A stretch of 64,000 nucleotides of DNA from Molanna angustata (lineage: Eukaryota; Arthropoda; Insecta; Trichoptera; Molannidae): positions 28,688,595-28,752,594 of the forward strand of contig OY754967.1 in assembly GCA_963576475.1 (NCBI GenBank), read 5' to 3'. This document shows, one piece after another, positions 22,131-33,365 of this stretch. The notes under the pieces are model-generated. The model was given only the letters and a program-made list of their open reading frames with translations. It did no database searches and had not been told where the DNA came from. Position 1 is the stretch's first letter. Each line of letters begins with the position of its first letter. The position numbers and the translations under genes were made by a program.

Positions 22131-24532
22131 ATCCGTTGGAGTTCTTATGTGGCAGGACGGGATTGGCGAAGTGAACATCTTGATTTGATTATACATCAAA
22201 ACGTAATTTGTTCCTTCTAATTAAATATATTTTACAAAGATACATTTCAAAAATCAAATGAACTGACATATACATTTTTCTCAGATATGGTTGTACGTTT
22301 AAACATTAAATGTAATTATCGTGAAAAACATTCACAAATCCAGCATTGTTTATTCTTAAAAAAATCCCATAAATCATTTAGAAAAGGAAAACAGAAATAA
22401 AACATATTATTTATAGTGAAATAGTAGAAATATCAACAAACGAAGTCGTCTCTCCGAAATCAAAATTGATTTTCCGCTCCTACAACACGCGATTTGTGTA
22501 AATATTTGTTCTCGTACGATCATAATTTCGTTTTCAAATGATTCAGTCTTGTGATTAATGAAGAATAAATATTTTCACAAAATAATATTATTATCTGGCA
22601 TTTATTTGCTCATCACTAACTGATCTGTAAATATTTTTTTTTTGACTTCTTAGATAAGGACGTACTGTACATTTGTTTATAACAGTAATTTCTGCTATCC
22701 TACATGATCTATTGTCTCAAACATATGTACGTCAGAAAGGCGATTGATGAATGGTATCTGATTCTGAATTTGGTATATGATGATATTAGGCCCTATTTGA
22801 CTAAAAATTTTGTACGAAAATTTAGTATATGAGAAATGTCAAAAAATTGACTGCATTTATACGGGACTCATTACGTCACATCGCGCGGATAAAATACTTT
22901 TATCCGTTGCCCGATATTTTAGACGTCTTCGTACTCTGAAACGAATCAGAATTGGACATATTGTCATAAAACCACCACTGTATATTATGAATCTTTATTT
23001 AAAAAATATATTATTGATGTGGCTATACATCAATTACTTAAAAAAATGTCCGAAAACTGTTAATTTACTTTTGATGTTATTGTTTTTGGTAAATATCCTG
23101 TTGCGTAATATATACCATTTTCATGGCATAGAATTATATGAACATTTTGATAGTAATCTTTATTTCTATAAATTTAAAATAATAATTGAATTATACAGTT
23201 GAGGTGAAGATTAACATGATTAATAATTTTAATTGTCGTTAGAATTATAACCCTTGGAGTTGCTGACAACTTATCAACTAAGGTGCTGGCCAACAGAACG
23301 AGACTGACGTTAATTTCTTAATATCAATTCACATTAAAACTTAAGTTGCTAATTACCTTTATATGTCATGGGGATACCTCCGAAGTAGGGTGCTAATTAC
23401 ATACATCAAAACTTCACTTAATTAAGTAGGTATTTCATATATTACCAGGCATTCCCTTTATGAACATGTCAGCGAATTGCGTAGTAATTTACTGATATTC
23501 AAATGATGTAATTGTTCACATTGGTTCACTAGCAAAGGTGTCGCAATTAATACGAATTCTTGTTGAAGTACCTATTCGTATCCAAAATATTAACGAAATA
23601 GCGTGTGGAAGAAAGCATTCTTATTTTTTTTAAGGTTTATACAGTTACTACATAATTAAGAAACATCGATTATTTTTTTGTTTTAGAAAAACGAGTTTCT
23701 ACCTTGATTCACCTTTGAATGTCGTGTTTTAAAATATGTATATCCGTATTTTAATTTCATCAAAAATTGATAAAAAAACAGGATAGTTTTTTTAAAGAAA
23801 CGACGAAGAAAGACAACAGGAAGGAGAATTGTATAATATTCGCCAAGCATCTTGAACGAGCTTCCGGTTGCGCATAACGCAAGTTTGTGTATTTTTGCTT
23901 CATTGGTTTACGAGCAAATCGCCCCCCTTCTCAGCTAAAAGTTCAAGTTATTTGTCGACAACTAAATGCGTGTGTATATGTATATGTTTGTGTGTGGTTT
24001 GTGTGTGATGTGAGCGCGATAGTGAGCAAACATGCAAAAGCGTGAAAGAGCACAAATAAAAAAAAAATAAAAAAATTACCCCCTACCTAATCATAAGAAT
24101 CTTTTTCCTAAATTTTGATATTGACAGTTGGAAAATGTCTATGTGATCAGTTTTATTTAAAACTTTTGTACAATGGGGCTTTACTAGAAATATTAAAGTT
24201 AAATTTATTTAAATATAGGCATGCAGATGGACTTGTCCGTCTTACGGGGAGAGTAAACGCAATGTAAAAAAATATTCTGTGCTTTTTAATGTACCTACTA
24301 CAAAATGAACTCTGAAGATGTTAAGAATACGAGAATAATAATTATACGATTTTCAGTCCCCTTAATAGCACGTATCGTTTGGCCTTGTTTATTATAATAA
24401 GGTAGGTATGTTTTTTATCTATTTACTTAATATAGGAGTTGTACAGAATAAAACTAAAATCAAAAAATTTCGTATTTTCGTTCTCATACTGATAATATAA
24501 ATGATATAATATTATTTTCATTAAATTTTGAC
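22131..24532. other. no gene supported
   Basis: AT-rich. A 130-residue open frame (22810-23202) starts with a non-ATG codon, and its second half is an AT-driven hydrophobic stretch with no motif. A GT-rich stretch lies at 23970-24020. Nothing else is noted. Confidence 0.45.
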
Positions 24533-25762
24533 TTGAGGTGTAAAATAAAAGAAAACTCCAAATTGCAGAGTATTTTTCTTTTAAATAATGAATATTTCGG
24601 AACCACAGATCATATTCAAACTTTGCGTTTACTTATAGAAAAAGCTACAGAGTATAACATAAAAATTCATATGGCTTTTATAGACTATCGTAAAGCATTT
24701 GACTCTCTAGAAACCTGGTCAATTTTAAGTGCTCTTGAAAATGCTAGGATTGATTCTAGATACATAAGATTGATTAAATATATTTATGAAAATGCTACTA
24801 TGGATGAAAAAGTGAACGAAAATCTGAAAATAGAAAAAAATCAAAATCGAGAAGGGTGTAAGACAGGGTATTACGATATCCCCAAAACTATTCACACTGG
24901 CATTAGAAGATGTCTTCAAAACATTAAACTGGAACAATAAAGGCATTAAAATAGATGACACATATTTAAATCATCTCCGTTTTGCAGACGACATAGTAAT
25001 AATAAGCGAAGAATTGTCTGAACTGGAAGCTATGGTAGCAGAATTATATGAAGCCTCTAGAAAAATCGTTCTGGAAATGAACATAGACAAAACCAAGATT
25101 TTAAATCCAACTTCACACAGTATTTGCATTGGAAGTAAGACTATTGGTGCTGTTGAAGAATACATATACCTTGGATATAAAATTAAATTGGGTAAAGAAA
25201 ACCAGACCGCCGAACTGCCAAGACGTATAGGGCTGAGTTGGGCTACTTTTGGAAAGTTGAGGTACATATTCGGTAACAGGGAAATTCCGAATAACCTAAA
25301 AGCCAAAGTGTACAATTCTTGTGTTTTGCCAGTGACAACATACGGTCTCGAAACCATGTCACTTACTGCCAGAAGCCTCTACAGACTTAAGTGTACTCAA
25401 CGAGCAATGGAGAGACAAAAATGTTGGGCGTATCCTTGAGAGACCGAATAAGAAACGAGGAAATAAGACGCCGGTCAAAGGTCACCGACATTGCAGAAAG
25501 AGTGGGAAGGCTGAAGTGGCAATGGGCAGGTCATGTGGCAAGACAGAGAGATGATAGATGGACCCCCAAAATTCTGAATTGGAGACCCTATCATAATAGA
25601 AGAGGTGTAGGGAGACCACAGAGGAGATGGACTGACGACATTGTCGAACTGGTGGGACATGGGTGGAAACAGAGCGCCCAGGATAGAGAGAAGTGGAAAA
25701 CTCAGGAAGAGGCCTTTATCCAGCAGTGGAGTGAAAGGGGCTGAAGAAGAAGAAGAAGAATA
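24533..25762 (+). pseudogene. RTE-group retrotransposon (RTE-c), reverse transcriptase and C-terminus
   Basis: The best preserved retrotransposon protein in the window. Reading across frames: TTDHIQTLRLLIEKATEYNI, then AFIDYRKAFDS (reverse transcriptase block with catalytic Asp), GVRQG, SPKLFTLALEDVF, HLRFADDIVIIS (FADD catalytic pair at about 24981-24992), YLGYKIKLG, SLRDRIRNEEIRRRSKVTD, RLKWQWAGHVARQ, GRPQRRWTDDIVE and a C-terminus ending QQWSERG before a stop. A (GAA)n tail follows. Two one-base changes in A runs (24833-24840 and about 25425) shift the frame. The endonuclease and the first reverse transcriptase blocks are missing, so the element is 5-prime truncated near 24580. Confidence 0.85.
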
Positions 25763-25914
25763 TGTCTTTGTATCAAGTACATATACATATATATATTCCC
25801 TTAATTAAGCACAAATCCTTGTGTTATAGGTGAACGAAATCGGTCGTGGCAAGATTCGAACTCACAACCACTGGACCCAGCAAGCTGACCACTCAGCCAC
25901 CACCCATCCACATA
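25763..25914 (-). mobile_element. SINE-T copy
   Basis: On the minus strand: GGTGGCTGAGTGGTCAGC (A box), TGAGTTCGAATCTTGCC (B box), CGGTCGAT..-like join, TTTCGTTCACCTATAACACA and a tail reaching GTATATGTACTTG. It abuts the (GAA)n end of the RTE-c element. No target duplication is visible. Confidence 0.85.
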
Positions 25915-27722
25915 TGAATATTATTATCAGAGATAACTTTTAACAAATTTTTAAACAATTTTAACTGTTGCAGATCACATTGCACTGGGTAAAAAGTGTT
26001 TTTGATTAAATAAACCAATTAATAGAGTCAGTGTCGATAAGTGTTTACAGTGGAATTTAAAATCAATTGTTTTATTGGATTTCTTGGTGTCCTCAGACAT
26101 CGAATCGCCGCATACCGTGAAAGAATATGAACAAACTCTAACTCGATCATAAATGCTGTACAGGGGCACCAATGTCCGAGACTGTCACAAAGATGGGCAG
26201 AAGTATTGGATCGAGGGCGATAGTAGTATGTCTACATAAAGTGATTTTTGTTTTTCATATAAACTCATTTGGTATTTTCTTTAATTTTTTTTTTGTATAT
26301 CTATATTGTGTAAAATATTTCTTTCTTTTTTCAAAAATGTTAAATGTGTATTTTATTTTTGTATGTTAAAAATATGGTTTGTGTAGCATTGCACCCTCCT
26401 GCTCACAACTGGAATAAATTTTATTTTTATTATATTATTATTATTTACCGAAAAACAATTTCTAACTAATTTTCTATAGAATTCCATCGAGAAAAGATCG
26501 GGAAATCAATCGATTATTATGTTGTCATTTCTTTTTACTAAATTAACGTTTTATAAAATTAAATGAACATTTTTCCGTTCTACCATTTTATAAGTAGTCT
26601 TTTATACTATGTATGTTTAGTTTTTGTGTAGGTTCTCTCGTGAACTCATGATTAACTGTCGTGTCGCGAAAGAACTTTGGAAAAATCTGGGCCATTTCAA
26701 CGATACATCAAAATAAAGAGCAATCTTATATCACCAACTGTGGAATCATCTATTCAAAAAAATACATATATATATCGCTTATTTACTCCACCTACATTGG
26801 GTTCGTGTTACAAGATATTGGTGTATACTTGTAACAATATTTTTAAATACCTACATAAGCGTTGAATAATGAAGATACCTGCTCGGTTCAAGTGCGGATA
26901 CAAATGGCTAAATAACGGAGATAATTCTTTCTTGTTTTTGTTCTTTTTTTCTAGCAATTGTTGAATACATTCATTTTTAGCTTAACCGATTTAAAAGATC
27001 CCTTAAATGGATTATACATAACTTAATGCATGTAATAAAATACCCATTGTTCAGTACATTACTGTACATTGTACATTATAGTGTTGACTGCTGGTTCTGT
27101 AAATTAATTAAATTTAAAAAAAAAACACTACTTCAATATACATATCATATTTTAAGGGTGTTCATTATGTTACCCATAATTTGTATCTTTGGAGGGAGCA
27201 CTCTAATTTTCTATACCTATACAGTACCCATACAGCAAACTGTCAATACCACTATTAGTGTAGTTGGAACAACTCTATGCCATACCAGGTACATATTGTG
27301 TAGTCAAATTTTGATGTGGTCAAACAGCTGACTCGATACATCGTTTAGCGTTGTAGACAAATTTACGTTCAGCAACATTATCATGTGGGTTATATGTATG
27401 TAGGCGGTTTCGTGAAGTTTCTGTTCTGCGAAACACCTATACACTACATGGTATGTTTGAGTAACACGAGGTTGAATTTTGCATTTTTTGTACAATTCTA
27501 TTTTCATTAAAATTTCCCACTTTCAAAAGAAATCTGAGGAATAATCCTTACACATAACACTTAAATATGTCTCCTTACCCTATCCTTGCCCCGCCCCCCT
27601 CTCCTGTCCCCTCCGTTTCTTTATTGTTTATGTTTTATATGTATTTATATTTTCATTATATGTTTTATTCATATAAATTGTTGGTACGTATCATCAAAAC
27701 AATATGCTTTAACAAATGAATA
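25915..27722. other. no gene supported; possible LINE tail
   Basis: The stretch around 26160-26440 (CATTGCACCCTCCTGCTCAC, then AATAAATTTTATTTTTATTA) resembles a LINE 3-prime end on the plus strand. The rest is AT-rich. At 27585-27620 there is a C-rich patch (CCCCGCCCCCCTCTCCTGTC). Several 60-100-residue frames here lack motifs. Confidence 0.4.
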
Positions 27723-27830
27723 TGGTTGGTTGGAAAATATTGCCATTTGGCATTAAGCCCGCTATTGTGCATGTGTGCTCAAAAAGCTTTAAAATAAAAA
27801 AAACATAAATAAAAACATTGTTCTTAAACT
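27723..27830 (+). mobile_element. LINE 3-prime end fragment
   Basis: Plus-strand version of the 737-815 element: GGTTGGTTGGAAAATATTGC, CATTTGGCATTAAGCCCGC, ATTGTGCATG and an A-rich AAATAAAAAAAACATAAATA tail. Confidence 0.55.
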
Positions 27831-28004
27831 CCTTATGGTAGATATTTGCCCTTGAGGTGACCACGGTTGTCACTAAACGGCGCTTTACAAATTGTCCTTA
27901 TTATTATTATTATTATTTGATTTAATATAAATACGCGTTAAAGATTGAAATAAGATGTAATTAGAAACTTAAAATGCATTGTTTTATATATTATGTAGAT
28001 AATC

Positions 28005-28188
28005 CATATCCATTGTATTACTAGTAACATATCCATTGTATTACTAGTAACATATCCATTGTATTACTAGTAACATATCCATTGTATTACTAGTAACATA
28101 TCCATTGTATTACTAGTAACATATCCATTGTATTACTAGTAACATATCCATTGTATTACTAGTAACATATCCATTGTATTACTAGTAA
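28005..28188. repeat. 23-bp tandem repeat, eight units
   Basis: Eight consecutive identical units of CATATCCATTGTATTACTAG plus TAA, starting at 28005 and every 23 bp to 28166. Lack of divergence points to recent expansion. Confidence 0.97.
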
Positions 28189-28424
28189 CATTAAAGAAGT
28201 GAACATGACACTAATCTAAGATCCTGAGCTCTCTAGGACGACATGACCGATATTAACCAAGAGAAGCTATCAGAAAACCGAGAAATAATGCTTTTAATAG
28301 ATTTGTACTTACCATTATTTTTTAACTGCTTATTGCCCTTCGTAACTCCACAAGATTGCTTAAATATTACTGCTGCAACAACCATGCCAACGGCAACGAC
28401 AAGGTGTCATAAATGCTCCCATTC

Positions 28425-28752
28425 TCTAGTTGGGGTGTTTCGGTTTTTTTCGGTATTATTAAAAATTTTGGAAATATATGCAGTGCATAAATTTATCATA
28501 AAAACATGTTTTTCTTAATAAAAATGTTTGAGAAATTTTGGAACTTTTTTGTAAAAATAAATTTAAGATTTTGTATTTGTTTATATTTATACCAATTTTC
28601 TCAGATTTCTGAGATATATAGAAAAATAAAGTAAAAATTCAAAAGGTTTTATGAATTTTTTGCCCCTGACAGAAACAAAAATTCTAAATTCTGAGTATAA
28701 AAGTTTTGTTGGAATATAACTATCTATTTATTGTGTAATTTTGGGCTCGGTT
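28425..28752 (-). repeat. inner repeat O without Helitron (empty-site copy)
   Basis: On the minus strand this follows composite copies A and B: GAGCCCAAAAT, CAAAACTTTTATACTCAGAA, TTGTTTCTGTCAGGGG, CTTTTGAATTTTTACTTTAT, then ATATATCTCAGAAA, TTGGTATAAATATA, ATTAAGAAAAACATG and CCGAAACACCCCAACTAG. Where A and B carry the Helitron, this copy is uninterrupted (junction 28618/28619). It lies inverted, about 650 bp before copy B. Confidence 0.8.
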
Positions 28753-29171
28753 GACAATCTCTAAATGCATTTTTTTTGAAGTACATTTCTATTAGATTCT
28801 TAAACAAATATAATATTCCCAGGGGACAAAAATTTTCACTATACACTATATCCACAAAAACATTGTCATTAAACTCATAATATGGATTTTCTACATGATA
28901 CCTGTTGAGAAATATTAATTAAAATTGCATTACTAACAAGATGAGTATGTATGAGACAATGTATTCCAAGTGTCGATTTGTTCAGGAGAACTTTGTTCTC
29001 TTAACATATCGACAATGTTTCAAGCCAGGATACGCGAGAATTGTATGCAGAGGTCTACTTTTTTCACGGCTTTTCCAATATTGAAGTCAAAAAACACCAA
29101 CTTAGAAGCTTCGTAGCATATATGTTCCATACACGGATTTACTCAGAATTCGGAATAGAACGTTTCGTGTG
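28753..29171. other. no gene seen between O copies
   Basis: AT-rich. A 75-residue frame starting at 29041 runs into the GT microsatellite and encodes a Cys-Val run. It is not a gene. Confidence 0.5.
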
Positions 29172-29191
29172 TCTGTGTGTGTGTGTCTGTG

Positions 29192-29244
<53 letters not shown>
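29172..29244. repeat. (GT)n microsatellite
   Basis: A long GT run with a few CT steps at its left, followed by CCGTCCCCCCCTTATAAC. It lies at the left border of composite copy B. Confidence 0.95.
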
Positions 29245-29246
<2 letters not shown>

Positions 29247-30525
29247 GTCCCCCCCTTATAACTTTTGATCCGCTCAATTTACAGAGCCCAAAATTTCAAA
29301 ATATATAAACAGTTATAGGCCTACAAAACTTTTGTACTCAAAATTTTGAATTTTTGTTTCAGTCAGGGGTTATCAACTTTTGAATTTTTACTTTATTTTT
29401 CCACTAGCTTTTATGTCCCGCCGTTGGCCAAGAATGTAAATTAGTGAAGGAATAAGCAATCGTTTATATACCTACATAATATTGTCACACATAATTTTTT
29501 TTAACCGTAGTATGAAAAGTAGTTTAAAATTTAATTGAGTTTAAGCGGTGTAAAATCTTAAAGTGATGGCCACAATCCATTTGCTTTTATATATAAGCAC
29601 ATACAATTTCTGCACGCATGGACTATGGGAAATGATTTTAAATATGACTTATTATAAAAAGATAACGTCGTAAAGAGTTTGGATTTGGCCACAACCCCTA
29701 TTTTTATATATTGTCATCGAATGAATGTGTTTTAAATATTTAGTAATTTTGGATGATGAGAAATGGTTTAAAAATTGATTAAACAAAAGTACTGAAAATA
29801 TTCTAGTGTTGGTCCCATCCCATTCGTTTTTATATTTTTCGTCAAGTGTGCATATAGTTTATTATAGTTTTGCACAATAAAACTGATAGACTTAAAACTG
29901 ACACATAAGTCTACATTACAGAAGAAGAAGACTTAAGCTATGTTAAATAGTTTTTAATATGAATATAAACGTTGTGAAGATCCAGCAATGGCCACAACCC
30001 CGATTTTTTATATATTGTCATCAAAATGAAATGTGTAGTTATTGAAAATTAAGCAATATATTATGATATAATAAATGGTGTAAATTTGATTGAACAAAAG
30101 TAATGAGAAGATTCTAGTGTTGGTCACATCCCATTCGTTTTTATGTATTTTCATCAAGTATGCATGTTGTTTATAATATTTCGTTACAATAGACTATTAG
30201 ACATAAAACTAATCCAAAAGACTAAATAAAAAAAGAAGTAGAAGTATAAAACTATAACAAATAGTTTGTAATAAAAACTGACCCAATGGTCTACATAGAA
30301 GATGAAATAGAAGAATTACACATTAGGAAATGTATTATATAAAAAACTGACCAAAATGTCTTCATAAAAGAAGAAGAAGATGAATTGAACTATAGGAAAT
30401 ATTTTATATAAAATTCACCCAACATCTACATAAAATAAGAAAACGAAGAATTAGACTAAAGGATAGTTTGTTTAAAAACTAACCAAAAGGTCTACATAAA
30501 GGAAGAAGAAGACGAATTAGACTAT

Positions 30526-31334
30526 TTTTTTTTTTTTTTTTTGAGTGGCAGCTCTCCAAGGAGAACACACTTAGGCCGGTTGGCCCTTTGTGATACCACA
30601 GTGGGGTTGTCCTTCCCCTTCACTAAACCACATTGAACCAGCCTGAGTGGTTAATAAATGTCAGAACGTCGCTAATATCAGCATACGCTATGTCCATCAG
30701 GTCATCGTAGAAGAAACTTCCCAAGAATTTCCTCCTATTTCTGGAGAGAGCAGGGCATTGACAGAGGAAGTGGACTACCGTCTCTTCTTCCTCTTCGTCT
30801 TGGCATGCTCTGCAATAATCAGATGCCTCTAAACCAAGCCTTCTGGCATGTTTTCCTATGAGCCAGTGCCCTGTTAATACCGATGTGACTCTGGCTAGTG
30901 AGTCCCTTCTGAACGAGAGCATCTCCCTTGTTCTTTTGAGATCATATTTTGGCCATGTTTGTTTGGCAATGGCACACGTGCTTTCTTCAGACCATCTTTG
31001 ATTGGCACGAGTTATCGTTTTCTCATCGACCCGGAGTTTACATGTTGCCATGGGAACCCCGGGTCGATGATTTATTGTTTCTAAAGGTAACAGGGTACCT
31101 GCCCTGGCCAGTTCATCTGCCTTACAGTTACCTGTTATATCATTGTGACCTGGTACCCACATAACAAGTATGTTGAACCGCTCGGCTGCTTTGTTTAATG
31201 CTATGCGGCAGTTCAGGGCAACTTTAGAGGTCGTTAATGCGCCTCGCAGAGCCTTGATCGCTGCTTGGCTGTCTGTGAGGATACGGACTTCGCTGCCTTG
31301 CATTGCGGCCCTTTGTATCCATCCTATTGCTTCT
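30526..31334 (-). mobile_element. 5-prime-truncated LINE with 11-bp target duplication
   Basis: On the minus strand: a partial ORF2, then a 3-prime region of about 80 bp (30543-30622) ending in a poly-A of about 17. AATTAGACTAT flanks it at 30515-30525 and 31335-31345. The tail, the 5-prime truncation and the duplication are the signature of target-primed reverse transcription. It landed in the body of Helitron B. Confidence 0.93.
30623..31333 (-). CDS. partial LINE ORF2: RNase H and zinc knuckle
   Basis: About 236 codons open without a stop, cut off at the 5-prime end. The frame starts EAIGWIQRAAMQGSE, followed by the RNase H motifs ILTDSQAAIKAL (catalytic Asp) and WVPGHNDITGNCKADELAR (conserved His and final Asp). 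Then comes a C-terminal C-x2-C...H-x4-C knuckle (CRACQDEEEEETVVHFLCQC), ending HSGWFNVV before the stop. An RNase H domain behind the reverse transcriptase occurs in the I, LOA and R1-related LINE clades, and the exact clade cannot be fixed. The frame is intact over its whole surviving length, so it is young. It cannot act alone because the reverse transcriptase and endonuclease are missing. Confidence 0.85.
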   Translation of the reverse strand, partial: EAIGWIQRAAMQGSEVRILTDSQAAIKALRGALTTSKVALNCRIALNKAAERFNILVMWVPGHNDITGNCKADELARAGTLLPLETINHRPGVPMATCKLRVDEKTITRANQRWSEESTCAIAKQTWPKYDLKRTREMLSFRRDSLARVTSVLTGHWLIGKHARRLGLEASDYCRACQDEEEEETVVHFLCQCPALSRNRRKFLGSFFYDDLMDIAYADISDVLTFINHSGWFNVV

Positions 31335-32442
31335 AATTAGACTATAGGAAATAGTTTGTATAAAAACTCACCCAAGGTCTACATAAATTAAGAAAAAGAA
31401 AAATTAGACTATAGGAAATAGTTTATTTATGAACTGTCCCAAATGACTTCACAAAAGAAGAGGAAGAAGATTTAAACCCCAAGAAATAGTTTGTAGAAAA
31501 AATCACCCAAAAGTCTACATAGAAAAAAGAAGAATTTCACTATAGGAAATAGTTTGTAGGTATATTGAATGTGTATTGTAGTTTGTAGTTAACCTAAAAT
31601 AGTTTAATAATTTTCCTATACAAAATCAGTATATTCTTGGTTTTTACGTAGTAAGTATTAGGTATGTAGGTACCTACCTACAATGATGTTCTAAATTAAT
31701 TCGAATTCGATTTATAACAAATTTTATTTGAATATCAGAATGTGTCCGTTACCATAGTAACCATGTTCCAACATGTGAAAAATATCAAATGTTATGGAGA
31801 CATTTTTTTGAATATGTAGGTACCTACATTGGTTTGTTCGAAGCCATAATAAAATGAAAATTGTCAGAAAAATCAAATATTTTAAACAAATTATGCAATT
31901 TTATTACGCCTATATCTTTACTAATAATTAACAGACTTTTACAATATATGTCTTAAAACTTGCTGTAATGTCTTGTGTTTCATTTTATTATTTCATAATC
32001 ACATTTATTTCAAAGGTATATTATTTTAAAGAACATATTCATTCGGTAGGAAAATTAAATATCGTATGAAAAGATATTAAAATGGCGGGGTTATATGTAC
32101 ATTTGTACAAAACGCTTACTTTAAAAATAAGTTAAACATTATAATTATACAAAATATCCACCATGTTTTTCACTTAAACGCTAAGTTATACTTGAAAGTA
32201 AATTTTTTTCGTGTAAATACGTACTTCTAACTTTTAAACTAACAGATATTTGCGTGCAAAATGTACACTTTTTTGACAGATACGACTTGGAAAATTTTGT
32301 ATGAAAAAAATAATTATTGAAATATTTTTAAAATTCAGCATTTTTATCGCATTATTTTTAGCGTGACACTGCATCAGGTATACAGGTACACGTTCGCACA
32401 TAAATTAGATTTTTAGATGCTCTTGGTTTTTCAGAAGGCGTG

Positions 32443-32445
32443 AGA

Positions 32446-32480
<35 letters not shown>
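32443..32480. repeat. (CA)n microsatellite
   Basis: The Helitron-borne CA array in copy B, shorter than in copy A and without TACA interruptions. Confidence 0.9.
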
Positions 32481-32484
<4 letters not shown>

Positions 32485-32921
32485 TAACATTTTGATTGCT
32501 TTATTACTTTAGATATATCTCAGAAACCATAAAAGCTAGAACGCTGAAAATTGGTACAAATATAGACAAATATAAAATCTCAAATTATTGTTTTCAAAAA
32601 AATTCCAGAGTTTCTCAAACATTTTTTATTAAGAAAAATATTTTTTTTATATTAATTTATGAGTTTAACTGCCTTTGAATTTAGTGACGACATTGCTTCA
32701 TACAATTTGTATGGCAGTCGCCTATACACAATATGTAAGAAGACTTAATAGTTTTATAGGTACTTAATCTTCAAACATACATACAGAACCATCATGCTGT
32801 TTTCATATTCCGGGTAGGAAAACAGGACTGACCTCCATACTGTCCTATCTTGACATAATTACCAACATGTGTTAAAATTTTCAATAATTTGGATTAATGG
32901 GTTTATAGTTTGATTTTTATT

Positions 32922-32985
32922 ATTCAACTATACATACTATCGCTATCGACAGTTGGATCTCATGTGTTACATGCAACTAGTAATG
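32922..32985 (-). repeat. right terminal inverted repeat of composite B
   Basis: Matches 17527-17590 in position and sequence: TATTCAACTATACATACTAT, CGCTATCGACAGTTGGATCT, CATGTGTTACATGCAACTAG. It is closer to the left terminal repeat of copy A than copy A's own right end is. Confidence 0.8.
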
Positions 32986-33045
32986 TAATTAATTTGACAC
33001 TTTTAATTTTATTTACACTGACAGCGTTGACTATGTAGAATTCCA

Positions 33046-33143
33046 TTTTTAAAATAAATTAAACACTTGTTTTTTCTTTCTATTTTTATTTTTTCTCTCC
33101 AGAACGACCGGAGACAACACGTGTTCAATTTATTTTAAAAATA
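33046..33143. repeat. small foldback with about 23-bp arms
   Basis: TTTTTAAAATAAATTAAACA at 33046 is matched in reverse complement by the end of GTGTTCAATTTATTTTAAAA at 33121-33143. About 50 bases lie between. It may be a tiny MITE. No target duplication is seen. Confidence 0.6.
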
Positions 33144-33365
33144 CTATAATATTTTATTCCGTAAAAATGCTATAATCTAATTTATTGCCGTTTATACTGA
33201 GGTTGCTGTAACGCTTGGAGTGAAGAGGAAGTTAAAAGCTAAATTTTAATGAATAGTGTTGATGAAAAGCGGAGACTGAAACTAGTTTGCGCTAAGAAAC
33301 TTTCTTAAATTTGCATATTTATAAAACAACCACAAAGAGCCTTAACTTAGAAAAGCGAACCCACA

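Larger units (their letters stand above)
29404..32513 (-). mobile_element. Helitron-like element, copy B, interrupted by a LINE
   Basis: The minus-strand ends TCTAAAGTAATAAAGC and CATAAAAGCTAG are as in copy A, with host A and T outside. Removing the LINE and one copy of its duplication leaves about 2.3 kb. The C/T-rich minisatellite and the 115-bp tandem array of copy A are missing, an internal deletion relative to copies A, C and D. Confidence 0.75.
29245..32985. mobile_element. composite element, copy B
   Basis: Contains the O repeat (29260-29403 and 32514-32690) interrupted by the Helitron at the same A/T position as copy A, then the shared right part and the right inverted terminal repeat (32922-32985). 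The left terminal repeat of copy A is not found here. O continues further left instead, to the GT array. The TTAA MITE of copy A is absent. The Helitron is itself split by a LINE (30526-31334). Confidence 0.7.

Noticed and set aside
22810..23202. 130-codon open frame as a gene
   Set aside because: Non-ATG start, AT-driven hydrophobic composition, no motif, and no supporting context.
29041..29268. Cys-Val repeat peptide
   Set aside because: Translation of a GT microsatellite.
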